DNA of 64,000 bases from Utricularia gibba (GCA_002189035.1 NEEC01000018.1:2170001-2234000), one strand, 5' to 3'. Shown: positions 34,907-46,328, counted from the first letter of the stretch. Notes: generated from the letters alone by a model not told the origin. Program-made: numbers and translations.

Positions 34907-35577
34907 CTACACATTCATCATGAATTTGTCTTGTGCTGCAACGGAGGTTTTGCAGTGGGTGATTGCAGCTTCAATGGCGGCGTGCAATTCTTTCATCGTG
35001 CTATCGCTTTTGCCCATCGGAGTCGAATCGCCCCTCGATATTAGAAACCCGCTGTTCGCAGGGGAATTCCTCACCGACTCCGGGGTCGGCATTGCCCCTC
35101 TCCTCCATTTCACCTCCTGCATTTTCGTTCTCAAGTTACTGGACGATAAAGAATACGACTTCCGATCGATCGGGGAATCCTTCGCCCCTGGCTTCCCCTG
35201 GTTTTAAGCGAGCCCAGCAACGGCTTCACCATTCCTACGTACCACTTCATAACATCGAATCTCAGTCTCCTTTTCTTGCTCTCTTTGCCGCTATCTTTGA
35301 CCCCCTTTTCCGATCTGTGAAAAGAGAATGACTTTGATTCTCCTCTTTTCTTCACCAGTTTACTCCTTTCATCAATGATTCTTCTTGAGCTCGTATTCCC
35401 TGTAGAAGATTCTTCTTTCCAGAGCCTCGATTCTGATTCCAATCCATTTGAGATTCTGTCGAGGGGGAGGAGTTGGCCGTGGAAGAAGATCTCACCCGCT
35501 GGAGACAAATCGCAGGCGGGTTTCTCCGATGAGAAGATGGCGAAGGAGAATTCGTCGGCTGGGGGAGACGCTCTCAT
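34907..35577 (-). CDS. Membrane-associated kinase regulator (BKI1/MAKR-like), with a single-base frameshift
   Basis: The start at 35577 leads into family hallmarks: DEFSFAIF near residues 8-15, then IFFHGQLLPL near 30-39, a Lys/Arg-rich segment (KESKKRRLRFDVMKW) that in this family binds membrane phospholipids, VRNSPANSGFL, and the C-terminal STMKELHAAIEAAITHCKTS just before the stop. BKI1 and MAKR proteins sit at the plasma membrane and restrain receptor-like kinases. The frame shifts by one base between about 35171 and 35198, beside GGGG runs; one more G would give 224 codons with YSLSSSN-type sequence in frame. Short for the family, but both ends are present. Confidence 0.78.
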
Positions 35578-36686
35578 TCATACGCTAGAGTCCTAGACCA
35601 GCGCTTTGTCCCACTGCTTGTCTTTTAATAGTCATTTGCAATGAATTTTTATTTAACACATCTTGTAATGATAAATTATTATATTATCTTTATTATTTTT
35701 AAAAAATTTACAATTATCCATTTTATATAATATTTTTATACAAAAAAACATGATAAATAACTATTTATTAAATAAATTTTTTAATAAAACATAATTATGT
35801 TTTTAAATTATTACTTTTGTATAAATTAATTTCATTTACCTTACAATCCATTACAGAAAGTTTCCCATTGTATGGTGTCATTCCCGCATCGCCCTGACAC
35901 GCGGACACGTGTGAATAAAAAAAACATGAGCATGTGGATTTGCTGGCATGCGTCCGCTCAGACACCCGGAACGGAATCCGACAAGAAATAGAAAACACCG
36001 AATCCATTTTACGATCCCAGGCTCTGAAAAACAGCACACCAGAGCAAAAAGAAGGAAGCAGTCAACCAGCAGCATGCATCTCCTTCCACTTTGGGTTCTC
36101 GGGTGACCCATTTTCGAAATAAGGAATATGCCCAAGATTATCGGGAGTTATTGGAGAGAATAACTCTGTCTATTTTAACTCTATAAGTATCTCTGATTGG
36201 CGATGAGTATTGAGTGACAAGCATGATTCTATCCGGTGTGAGTGTTGATGTGGTAAATGGAATGATGCTAATTGAAAGAAAAGTCATATATAAATCAGAG
36301 ATATTGTAAAAATATGTAAAAAAAATAATTATAGAGAAAATTAACTTTACATTTATTCAAAAATCAATAATTCATCAAAAGTCTTGAACAATTTGCTTGC
36401 TATTCTAGCACCAATACTCAGTTATTGAGGGCTGATTTTCTAACTGGTTTTACCTGGTAAAATATGCGTCCCACACAACTACAAAAACACAACATTGTAA
36501 GGCCAGCGGGAATCAGATTGCCGCTTCTTCTCGGGTGTATCCCATCAAGTTGAACAACGTTTTCTGCTCTCCAATGGCTCAAAATTGGTTTCTGAGGAAA
36601 ATCTACCTTGTTTCAAGCTGATTATGATAACATTTTAATATCCGTATCGAGTACACGTTGCAAATGACATATCACATAAAATGACG
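35578..36686. other. Intergenic, holds left copy of a direct repeat
   Basis: Upstream region of the MAKR-like gene, then the direct repeat at 35745-36120, then the 3' flank of GT77 copy 4. The part at 36565-36630 matches the 3' flank of GT77 copy 3. Confidence 0.5.
35745..36120. repeat. Direct repeat D, left copy
   Basis: About 375 bp that reappear at 40455-40857, with the GC-richer half (CATTCCCGCATCGCCC to GGGTTCTCGGGTGACCC) best conserved. No intact reading frame is shared by both copies and no terminal repeats were found, so the nature of the unit is unknown. Confidence 0.8.
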
Positions 36687-38299
36687 TTAAGGAAACCCAT
36701 CCACGGACCAGTTCCTCGCAGAGGGGTCGGTTCTGGGTGACGCCATATACCGCTTCCATTCACTCAGGACAACCTTGAGCCCTCGTAGCTTAACATCCAG
36801 GCCAATGCGACAATTCGCATGCATCGTCACAACTGTGTCAAGATCCTTGCTTGGCTCGCAGAAAGTGCTGATGTAGCTCGTATTGAAGAACCGCATCGTC
36901 ATGTTGACCCGATCTATGAATGGGCTGAATTTGACGCGGTTAAGCACATCCTGCTCGTTCGCTCCAGGGTAGTAATCCTGAGCATGGTTCCAGAACTTAA
37001 AAAATTTTATAGTCCTGTTATTGGATTTGACGTAGAAGAATCCACAGTTGAGGTTGCTTCTCCTGTCTGTGGAGCCGAACTGGTTAGAGTCGCACGCGAT
37101 CTGGAAGTCACCTTCTGGGTAGAAATATTGGAATGGATTGCGTAACCACATTATATCGACATCCTGAAATTTGAAGTGGGGTGAAACTTCTCTTAGCATG
37201 CGCTACAAAACTCACATAAGACAATGCAGTTGAAATGCTCTAAGAAATACACAGGTGATGAAAAGGGGAGAATGCACCCAATGCCTTCTGCGATGCCCTG
37301 GAAGAACGTGCGTTATGAGATTTACTTACCAGTTTCATCTTTCAAGACCTCGAATTACATTTTTCTAATCAATGGAGGTAGTAAAAACGAGTTCTTGCCA
37401 TTGATGGCCGAGTGTTACCGTGAGGACGAAATCGTATCCCAATTCAAGCACAGTTCCCAGAAGTTGAAGCCTTCTCCACATCATATAGAGGTAATCTGCG
37501 CTCATGAAAACCTTCTGTGCGGACAAGTTAATGTCACTTTGTAGCGCATAGCAATGAAATCGTGCATCCAGGCAACGTGAATACGCAATTTCATCAAACG
37601 TCACAAATACCAAGTGGTTAACAAGCCTTTGAGTCTCATTTCCAATTCGAAAACTCTCGAGAAATAAATCGAGTGTTGAGTTGGGCTCCGTCCACGCTGC
37701 GTTTAAGGTTGTTATGATCACTGTTTTCTTGTCCTCCATCACCGCCTTCTCTAGTACCTTTTTGAGCTCCGCCTTCTCTTGAGTTTCCTGTGTCATAGAT
37801 AAACTAGCATTCTATTATATCAGACATGGAATAAAAAACAACCAAGAACACACATTTGACGCTAAGAATTTCCCCAGGATGTGACCAGGCGGAATCACCA
37901 TTTCACTCCCAATTCCCAAGTGTATTTTGTGTGTCCTGATTGAAGTTTTAAGTGTTTCTTATGATATGGTTGGATGAAATCTTCATATCTTCTGAATACT
38001 GAAGATAATGTTCCTCTTGTGATTTCGCTTGGAATCACCTGGGAGTCTCTTATCCGATCACCTCCTTCTGCTCCAGGACAAGATTCAGATGCGACGGAAG
38101 ACGATTCCCGAAAGTACATCATGAGATCTTCTTGGCCAAAGTGCCTAACTGTGACAACAAGGATACTGATGACCACAAAAAGTATAACCACCGTCTCAAC
38201 GTCCCTCCACACAACAAAAAATCTGCGCTTCTTCACATCACTCCGATAGTACTCTGAGTCGGGGACTGAGCTGCTGCTCCCTTCCACCAAGGAAGCCAT
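36687..38299 (-). CDS. GT77-type nucleotide-diphospho-sugar transferase (copy 4, complete)
   Basis: Exons complement(join(36687..37163,37419..37787,38039..38299)) give 368 residues, the same lengths and phases as copy 3. Start ATG at 38299 (MASLVEG...), membrane anchor near residues 43-60, DVDIMWLRNPF with the DxD near 211-213. The exon 1 donor GTGATT follows CAG as in copy 3. Nearly all differences from copy 3 are substitutions without frame damage, implying both stay under selection. A 39-bp tandem repeat lies 120 bp upstream. It sits between two direct repeats together with methyltransferase copy 2. Confidence 0.92.
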
Positions 38300-39112
38300 T
38301 TTTCTTTCCGAAGGAGCCAGCACTAGTGTCTTCTTAACTCGAATAATTATTTATAGTAGCTAAATGTACATAGATAAAAAAGAAACTAATTCAATAGTTG
38401 CTAATACAAATGTAGATGCATTAACCATAACTCGAGTTAGGTACTTAAAATCGTACTAAGCAACCATAATTCGAGTTAGGTGCTTAAAATCGTACTAAGT
38501 AACCATAATTCGAGTTAGGTATTTGAACGGTGTATTCTCTTCGTATTAAGTCCCTCCCCCACCATAATTCGAGTTGTCCCCCCTTTTTTTATACGCACTA
38601 TTTGAAGTACCAAAATGCACGTAGACCCATTTAAAAAAGAAGAACTTGGATGGACCAAATGGTTGATAGGATTTTAGACAGTAACACGAATCTGTAAGTT
38701 TGTTCTTAACCCTAACAACAGATTTGAGAAAGGAAATTAAGAAACAAAAAAATGAGCAAAGCACCAAGATTTTTGCGAGGAAATCCTTTCCGGAAAAACC
38801 TAGAATGTTCCACACACAGGGCGAAATGCCTCACTATCAACCGTTTCAAAACAACAAGACACTGCCACTTTTGCGAAACGGGGCCACGAGGAAGCGAAAC
38901 AATAACTAGCTTGAAGTCTTTTAACAAAAATAGGTAGTAATTTATTATTAACACAGTTTGCTTTTTTCAACAACATTGGCGAAAATTGAAAACATTTCAT
39001 GAAGATAGAATTTTATTTTAACATAGGACCAGTTCGCGGCCTTGCGAAAGATCGAAGCAAATAAGTATGAAACTAAGCAGCATCCATGCTCAAGTTTAAT
39101 GCGACAGAGAAA
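38300..39112. other. Intergenic between GT77 copy 4 and methyltransferase copy 2
   Basis: Promoter side of GT77 copy 4 with the 39-bp tandem repeat (38423-38535); the rest is the 3' flank of the methyltransferase. No further gene is seen. Confidence 0.5.
38423..38535. repeat. Tandem repeat, 39-bp unit, about three copies
   Basis: Units beginning ACCATAATTCGAGTTAGGT start at about 38424, 38463 and 38502, and a broken fourth core lies near 38569. They lie upstream of the GT77 copy 4 start codon and are absent upstream of copy 3. Confidence 0.85.
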
Positions 39113-40090
39113 TTAAACCAAGATCCAGTGCTCTTCATCGACCTTGACTTGGAAGCCATGGATCTTAGCGAAGAGCTCGACGGCTCTTTTGACGCCATCC
39201 AAAGCGATATCGTGGCCAAACAGAACACCCCCGGGGCGAAGAAGCTTGAACCCATTGTTTATGTCAATCCAGGCGGAGTGGAAGTCGTGAGCCGCATCGA
39301 TCTCCACCAGATCGGCGTAGATGCCCCACGTGCAAAGCCCGTCGAGTCCATTCGTAGTGGAGAAGGGCAGGAATATGATGTTTTCAGTAGCATTGGCGGT
39401 GTCCACATTGAGCATGAATTGGTGTAGAAGGATGCTGTCGCCGTTGATCATTTTTATTGGTGGGTGTAAGGGCCAGCTCCGAAAGTCGTCCACGCAGATG
39501 ATCAGGGTGTCGAGGCCTAGTTTCCGGACGATCCTCGCCATGTGGGTCGCCGAGGCGCCGAGGAAAGTTCCGGCTTCGATGATGACCTTGGGCTTCACCT
39601 GACGTGAAAAAAAAAAAAAAAGCTCGCTTCACGTTGAAGAGTTTACGGCAATTTAACTAGCCTTTTTTTTTTACCTGGGCAATCAGGCGTTCGAAAACTT
39701 GGTTGTTTGAGCCCATTCCACCCCATATCGTCCAGTCACGGCGGAGATGCGGAGCCGTGTTCGGCGGAGGGAAGTTTTCCCAAGGCGATGGCCCCTGGAA
39801 AACCTTGTCGAGAATGACTTTTCGCTCGGTGCCGCTGGCGACGGGGTCAGCGCATTTGATGTAGGAGAAATCTTGGTGATCTTCGAGTTTAGATACCTGT
39901 GGGAAGTAAATCAACACAAGATTTGATCAAAATGATTGAACCTCATAACTGATTTTACCGGTGGAGGATTCGGAGATATGGTTTGGTTATGAGAGGAGTA
40001 TCCCAGCAGAAAAGCTGTGGCAAAGACGATGACCAATGCAGCAAGTTTACCAAGGCTCTTGTAAGGATGTGAATCATCCTTAGTCCCCAT
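39113..40090 (-). CDS. Membrane-anchored class I SAM-dependent methyltransferase (copy 2)
   Basis: Exons complement(join(39113..39598,39675..39896,39959..40090)) give 279 residues. A short N-terminus (MGTKDDSHPYKSLGKLAA) is followed by an anchor near 16-32 and the domain: IIEAGTFLGASATHM, ICVDDF, LVEIDAAHDFHSAW, LRPGGVLFGHD. Both introns are tiny (76 and 62 bp), and the intron before exon 3 carries long poly-A and poly-T runs. Compared with copy 1 the stem is shorter and the intron before LRPGG is absent. Frame and motifs are intact. The substrate is unknown; a lumenal Golgi role is inferred from the anchor. Confidence 0.88.
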
Positions 40091-40202
40091 AATGCTTACT
40101 GTAGTTATGGATGCTGAAATGTCTGTGATTCTTGTAAGGAAAATGAGGTTATTTATTTTGAAAAGATATCAGACGAAAAAGTACTGATCGAAGTACTAGT
40201 TA

Positions 40203-40412
40203 AGCCGTTTGGTTGGGATATTTAGGTGGGTGTTAATGTAGGTTTAGCAATAAACCCATGTTTGAAAATGAGGTGTGACAATGGGTTTTAATTAATTAAA
40301 AGGATATATTGATAATTTTACACAAAAAAATCAATAAAATCATAGTTTTATACCCATGTACTAAATATATTTTGATTTTAAATCCAAATAAATTATAATC
40401 ATTAACCAAACA
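40203..40412. mobile_element. Probable MITE
   Basis: Starts CCGTTTGGTTGGGATATTT and ends AACCAAACAAAGATT, imperfect inverted termini around an AT-rich core with GGGTTT/AAACCC-like motifs. It resembles the verified MITE at 13345-13595 in style, not in full sequence. No clean target duplication was found. Confidence 0.5.
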
Positions 40413-40454
40413 AAGATTATCTTTTAAACTAACAAAAATATATTTATCATCAAC

Positions 40455-40857
40455 AAAAACATGATAAATAATTATTTCTTAAATACACAATTTTAATAAA
40501 ACATAATTATGTTTTTAAATTATTACTTGTTTTATAAATTAATTTCATTTGACTTACAATCCATTACAAGAAGTTTCCCATTGTGTGGTGTCATTCCCGC
40601 ATCGCCCCGACTCGGGGACACGTGTGTGTACAACAAAACACATGAGCATGTGGTCAGGAGTCGCGACGGTGGCCGTGGATTTGCTGGCATGCGTCCGCTC
40701 GAACACCTGGAACGGAATCCGACAAGAAATAGAAAACACCGAATCCATTTTGCGATCCCAAGCTCTGGAAAACAGCACACCAGAGCAAAAAGAAGGAAGC
40801 AGGCAGCAGCACGCATCTCCTTCCACTTTGGGTTCTCGGGTGACCCATTTTCGAAAT
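40455..40857. repeat. Direct repeat D, right copy
   Basis: Matches 35745-36120 in the same orientation, with about 30 extra bases (a GTCGCGACGGTGGCCGTGG stretch) near 40654-40678. The two copies bracket GT77 copy 4 and methyltransferase copy 2. Confidence 0.8.
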
Positions 40858-41813
40858 GGGAATCTCCACACTTCCCTAGGAAACCAAACCCCAGTCCCAC
40901 TTAACCCGAGTGAGGGCCCAGAGAGTGGTTAACTTAACCACGGTCAGGCTAGCCATTTCGAACCGGAACTTGAAACTTGAACTTGAATCCATTATCGCGC
41001 ACTAATTGCATTTTTAATTCCATTCAATACTCATCATTTCCTAGGGCCAAACAATAATGTGTTGCTGTCCCTAGTGATTTGGGAGATTTGACCAACGGGG
41101 CTGCACTCCCACTGCTTGCTGTTCCACTCTTCATCTTCCCCATTGACTAGTAGGGCAAAAGGGTCACTCTTTTTTTTTTCTTCGAATTTGAGATCCTGTG
41201 GAGTAGGATGTCAACGTAGAAGGGATACATAAATGCAGTGGGAGTTAGATGAGGGAAAGAATGGGAGGTCTAGACGTGACCCCAATTATCATAATAATCA
41301 CTCGAGTCAATTATAAGTGCAACTAATGACATGCACATTAAGATCAAAGGGTAAGTTCACGATCGTTAATCTTATTATATAATATTGCAGGTTTCGAACA
41401 TTTAAATTTTCATAATTTTATGTTTTATTCTTTTGGGATAAAGATCTTTAAGAGAATGGTACGGTTTAGAGTACTAAATTACCCTAAATGGTCAATTTTT
41501 TGTTCTAGTGGCTGAACACAAATCGAATTCATAACACTTCACACTGTTTTAGGTCAACGGGTAGAGATGCACACGTCCGGGAACTATGTGACACTGTATA
41601 CTTTACTATATAAAAATGTTAGAAGGAAAATGGGACAATTAATATCGACGTGTCGAAGGATCCGTGTCGCTTGTTTCAAAAGGACACGTGAAAAATGAAA
41701 ACGTCGCATGGAGATGAAATTTTATTTTGGGGTTGAACGAGTACACGTCCCTTAAGCTTGAGGAAAAGAAGCATGAAATTGAGCATGCATGTAAGTGTGA
41801 TGCAATTGGGAAG
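40858..41813. other. Intergenic, nothing recognised
   Basis: Between direct repeat D and the stop of methyltransferase copy 3. No coding or repeat signal is convincing. Confidence 0.45.
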
Positions 41814-42793
41814 CTACACCAAGATCCAGTGCTCTTCATCGACCTTGACTTGGAAGCCATGGATCTTAGCGAAGAGCTCGACAGCCCTTTTGACGCCATC
41901 CAAAGCGATATCGTGCCCAAAGAGGACGCCCCCGGGGCGGAGGAGTTTGTACCCATTGTTTATGTCATTCCAGGCGGAGTGGAAGTCGTGTGCCGCATCG
42001 ATCTCCACCAGATCGGCGTAGATACCCCACGTGCATAGCCCGTCGAGGCCGTTCGTGGTGGAGAAGGGCAGGAATATGATGTTTTCAGTAGCATTGGCGG
42101 TGTCCACATTGAGCATGAATTGGTGTAGAAGGATGCTGTCGCCGTTGATCATTTTTATTGGTGGGTGTAAGGGCCAGCTCCGAAAGTCGTCCACGCAGAT
42201 GATCAGGGTGTCGAGGCCTAGTTTCCGGACGATCCTCGCCATGTGGGTCGCCGAGGCGCCGAGGAAAGTTCCGGCTTCGATGATGACCTTGGGCTTCACC
42301 TGACGTGAAAAAAAAAAAAAAAGCTCGCTTCACGTTGAAGAGTTTACGGCAATTTAACTAGCCTTTTTTTTTTACCTGGGCAATCAGGCGTTCGAAAACT
42401 TGGTTGTTTGAGCCCATTCCACCCCATATCGTCCAGTCACGGCGGAGATGCGGAGCCGTGTTCGGCGGAGGGAAGTTTTCCCAAGGCGATGGCCCCTGGA
42501 AAACCTTGTCGAGAATGACTTTTCGCTCGGTGCCGCTGGCGACGGGGTCAGCGCATTTGATGTAGGAGAAATCTTGGTGATCTTCGAGTTTAGATACCTG
42601 TAGAAAGTTGAAGTGAATCAACACAAGATTTGATCAAGAGGATCAACACAAGATTTATCACCGGTGGAGGATTCGGAGATATGGTTTGGTTATGGGAGGA
42701 GTATCCCAGCAGATAAGCTGTGGCGAAGAGGATGACCGATGCAGCTAGTTTACCAAGGCTCTTGTAAGGGTGTGAATCATCCTTAGTCCCCAT
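41814..42793 (-). CDS. Membrane-anchored class I SAM-dependent methyltransferase (copy 3)
   Basis: Exons complement(join(41814..42299,42376..42597,42662..42793)) give 279 residues, same structure as copy 2: anchor near residues 16-32, IIEAGTFLGASATHM, ICVDDF, LVEIDAAHDFHSAW, LRPGGVLFGHD. Bases about 42062-42600 appear identical to 39361-39899, intron and homopolymers included, whereas the last quarter of exon 3, exon 1 and the first intron differ. This patchwork points to gene conversion or a very recent partial duplication. Frame and motifs are intact. Confidence 0.88.
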
Positions 42794-43178
42794 AATGCCT
42801 ACTGTAGCTATGGATGCAAAATGTCTGTGATTCTTGTAAGGAAAATGAGGTTATTTATAGAACTTCTCAGGATCAAACAGAAGTACATCAATGAGGTAAC
42901 CTGAACAAGTGATGATCAGTGTTGCTCAGGAAATTGCAACAATAAACTTAGAAACAGTAAACAATTTTTCTATAGCCGTCCAAGGTTCAAGCTTTGTTTC
43001 CTGGTGAGGTAGTTGTACATCTAAAGAAGACTCTTGATACTGCCTGTCTCCACTCTCTTCTCAGATCAAAAAAACCAATCTGATTTCTCTTAAAAAAACC
43101 GTTTCAACAAGAAATAGGTTCATTCTATTGAGGCTGCTGTGCTGTACTTGAGGGACAGATCGAAGACGGAGATACTAT
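42794..43178. other. Spacer between methyltransferase copy 3 and PP2C
   Basis: 385 bp, the upstream region of methyltransferase copy 3 and the 3' flank of the PP2C gene. It includes a leader sequence shared with the relic at 33107-33300. Confidence 0.5.
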
Positions 43179-45558
43179 CTATTCGCTTCCGCTACTGTAT
43201 CGAGAAGCTGCTCAGGCAGACATTTGTGTGTCATTGAGTTGAACTAGAGCAACTTAGAAGAAAAGGAACAAGGAGTGCTTGCATACCTCCAGAAGGCCGC
43301 TTTCCCTCCATGGCTTCTTTCTTCTCTTGGCATTTAGAGCACAGGAAGGGGCCATCCCATGGACGTAATTTCTTTGAATCGGATCCTGCATGAATCGAAG
43401 TTCCTTCTCCGGGTTTTACTTCTACTTGACAAACCGCACACATGAAGAGCTTGAACATGTTGGAGACAGGGTACTTGGAGTCGAGCCTGAAAGTGTGAAA
43501 TGGCTTTAGAAAAATATCATAAATCAGCAGAACTTGATGAGAACCAATCTCTTGACACCTTTCTGATAGGGAAGCTGATCCTTCCTCAAAAAGTTCCTCA
43601 ACTGCATCTGGCTCAGAAAACCCGTCTTCCTTGTCACTGCGAGATGATGACTCTGAAGACTTCTTGCGAAATATAGCCTTCAGGACTCCTTTCCCTGGCT
43701 TCTTCGGAGGCAGCTTTGGAGGATCAGGTTTCTCGGGAGGCAGTATATCGACCACAATACATGTCGTGTCATCACGAAGGCCCTTTACTTGCACAGCTTC
43801 CTAGAGAATGAGAAGCAGAGATTTGGGTAAATAGATGGTGTTTCATTGTGTCTAGCAGCATATAAACATATAATGTGCAGGAAACTCTACTTTGACGATC
43901 TGTGAAGCTGCACTGTCTGGTAGCATCCCTCGACAGCACTCGAAGGCTGCTTCCGGAGATAATGCATCCCAAACTCCATCGCTTGAGACAATAAGTCTTC
44001 CACCAGATGATGATAGCTGTGGAATAAAAGATTCTGAATAAACCAAAGAAGCCAATATTTTGCCCAGAGTGTGATGATAAGCAGAAACACACCTTTACTT
44101 GCTTCACATATGGTACAGGTACAATGTATTCTCCAACATCCATATCACCAATAGATCGTGAAAGACATAATCCCCCCGGCCAGCATCGTAGTGGACCAAT
44201 CTGGATATGGATCCAACATGCTGATTAAGAATATATTTTACCCTGAACTAACCGGTCAACAGCTTGAAGTTTAGAAGGTTTGCAATACCTCCGTGCCACC
44301 ACCGGTGTTAAGCCGGCCTACCTCTCCACCACTTGAGGTTATTCGCTCCCTCCTGTTTCAGTGACATATTATGTCAGATATGAACATCACATTCCCAACC
44401 GTCGAAAAAGGAAATAGTCTTACTCTTCCTCACTGCATTCAAGTCTATGATCTGCTGACAGAAAAAATATTTCTCCTTCGGCAGACTCAAGAATGCTACG
44501 AGAATCACCAACTGAAGCAACTGTTAAGACCCATCCCTCAATTATCACAAGGGTCACTGTTGTTCCTGACGTTTGTGCTGACAAGGTTTAAGGATCCGTA
44601 AGTGTGTAGGCATGCATGAAACAATAAGGAGCAAGACCAGACAGCCTGATAAGCCGGTATAATCAAGTACTTGAAACCACCAATTAAGCAATAGTTATAT
44701 GACTTCCAACTAAGCTCTTTGAGACATCCAGCATATTTGCAAAAAAGTTGTTTTAAAAATAACCATACCTACGTCCTGGAAATCCTTGTCTGTTTTGACA
44801 AAACCTGCAACCATTGCCCGAGGAAGGGCCAAGAGCCATTCATCAGTACTGAGATCTGGAGGAATAGCACTCAAGACATTATTCAGTAGATTTTCCTTCG
44901 CATATATAGCAGCTGCTGATCCATTGTGGCCATCAAACAACTGTTGGTTCGCCAAATATATCAATACCAAGCGTTAGAAAGTACGCTCTATGTACACATT
45001 ATGATTACAGAGAAATGTTAAAAAGATTACTGAAAATTCTTGATAAAGAATAAAGCTCCGTCTATTGCCTTCTGGTTCACAACTGATTTCCCAACCAAGA
45101 TTTTCTTTTCTTTCTGTTTACAACTTTGTCCAGCATCTACTATTAAAACCAGGCTAAAAAATGGATCCAATACTATCATGGAAAGCAGGTCCAAAACAAC
45201 ACCTACATTGCTCTAGGTAAGTGAGTTGCTCTACCCCCCTTCAATTACCGAATTTTCCTATAATTAAGCGATACCATTGCACAAAATTCAACACAGCGAC
45301 CAAACACAAACAGTGTATTCACAAAAGAAAATAAGCAGGGTTCAATGATCATACTGCAAAAACGGAAAATGTGGTGACCCCATCTCCCAATGCTCTTTGG
45401 CATTCGGTTTTCACAAATGTAAAGTCTTCGCCTTTCTTACTTTGGCTCGCCTGACCATGAAAAATCTCTGGCCTCTCGATCTTCTCATTAACCAACTCCC
45501 GCTTCAACAACACCGATAATGGAACCGTGTGATTATAATTACCCTTAGGCAACATCAT
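43179..45558 (-). CDS. Protein phosphatase 2C with Cys-rich C-terminus (At1g47380/At1g09160 type)
   Basis: Nine exons, complement(join(43179..43207,43287..43486,43559..43800,43891..44016,44093..44200,44289..44352,44424..44577,44769..44940,45355..45558)), encode 432 residues. The PP2C fold is complete: KKGEDF near 42-47, LFDGHNGSAAA near 69, SVGDSRSIL, DGVWDAL and RDDTTCIVVD supply the metal-binding aspartates. It ends with a Lys/Ser-rich linker and a short tail holding CAVC and CSKC pairs, typical of this small plant group (about 430 residues). The last exon has only 29 nt and was placed because it restores the family ending SSGSE. Substrates are not known; it is a Mg/Mn-dependent Ser/Thr phosphatase. 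Confidence 0.92.
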
Positions 45559-46328
45559 AGACCGCTAAAATCACAAACAGAAGCCCCCCAGAAAGCATTC
45601 AGAGGAGATGATCACAATGGGATGTAATTCGAAAGAGATCAACACAGGAACCGGCATCCTCCCCCTCTCACGAAGGCAATGGCGGGTTTTACAAAAACAT
45701 TGCCGGCGAGATGACCCAGAACGAGAAGGTAACAGGATTCGCAATCATCATTCATCAAGGGACGCAGATCCCGGCAGCGTCCAATCCCCACCCAGGCCGG
45801 CCCCCAATCAATAATTGATTCTTGCGCGTTTCCTTCGGAGAGATCAACACAAACAACACAACAACAAAGGCAACGTTAATGCCAGGCATTAACGGTCTTT
45901 TCCTTGTTATTACATCGGATCCCCAAAATAATTAATACCATATTTATTAAAAAAAAAGGAAATTCCTTTCTAACCTACCTTAGTTTCTGGAATTAATATT
46001 TCTAAAAAATAAAGCGCCGGATCGGAGGGAAGAAGACGAGGGCCCTCCAACCAGACCAGTACGGCTCGGCTGCGCTCCCTCCCTCCCTCATCATCCGTTT
46101 TAGGTTGGCAGTTGGTAGTTGGTACTTGAAGCTATTAATTGCATTAACCATTTTATTTGGCTTTTTTTACTTATATATCACAAAGAAAATAATAGAAAAT
46201 TGGAAAATATTTTTACTACATAATTTAATTTTAATTTCCCTTCTATAAAAAAAATATTTATACTTTTTTACTTTTAGGAAATTAAAAATGGGTTATACAA
46301 ATTTTTACTTTTTTACTATGTACCATCG
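45559..46328. other. Upstream region of the PP2C gene
   Basis: 770 bp between the PP2C start and the 3' end of the DUF829 gene, both on the minus strand. It probably contains the PP2C leader and promoter. No other gene is supported. Confidence 0.45.

Noticed and set aside
35131..35160. Continuation of the first MAKR frame to its stop
   Set aside because: The residues after the shift are not family-like, while the alternative frame carries the known C-terminal motif.
40509..40904. Long overlapping open frames on both strands of direct repeat D
   Set aside because: The frames are not preserved in the other repeat copy (35745-36120), so coding is not supported.
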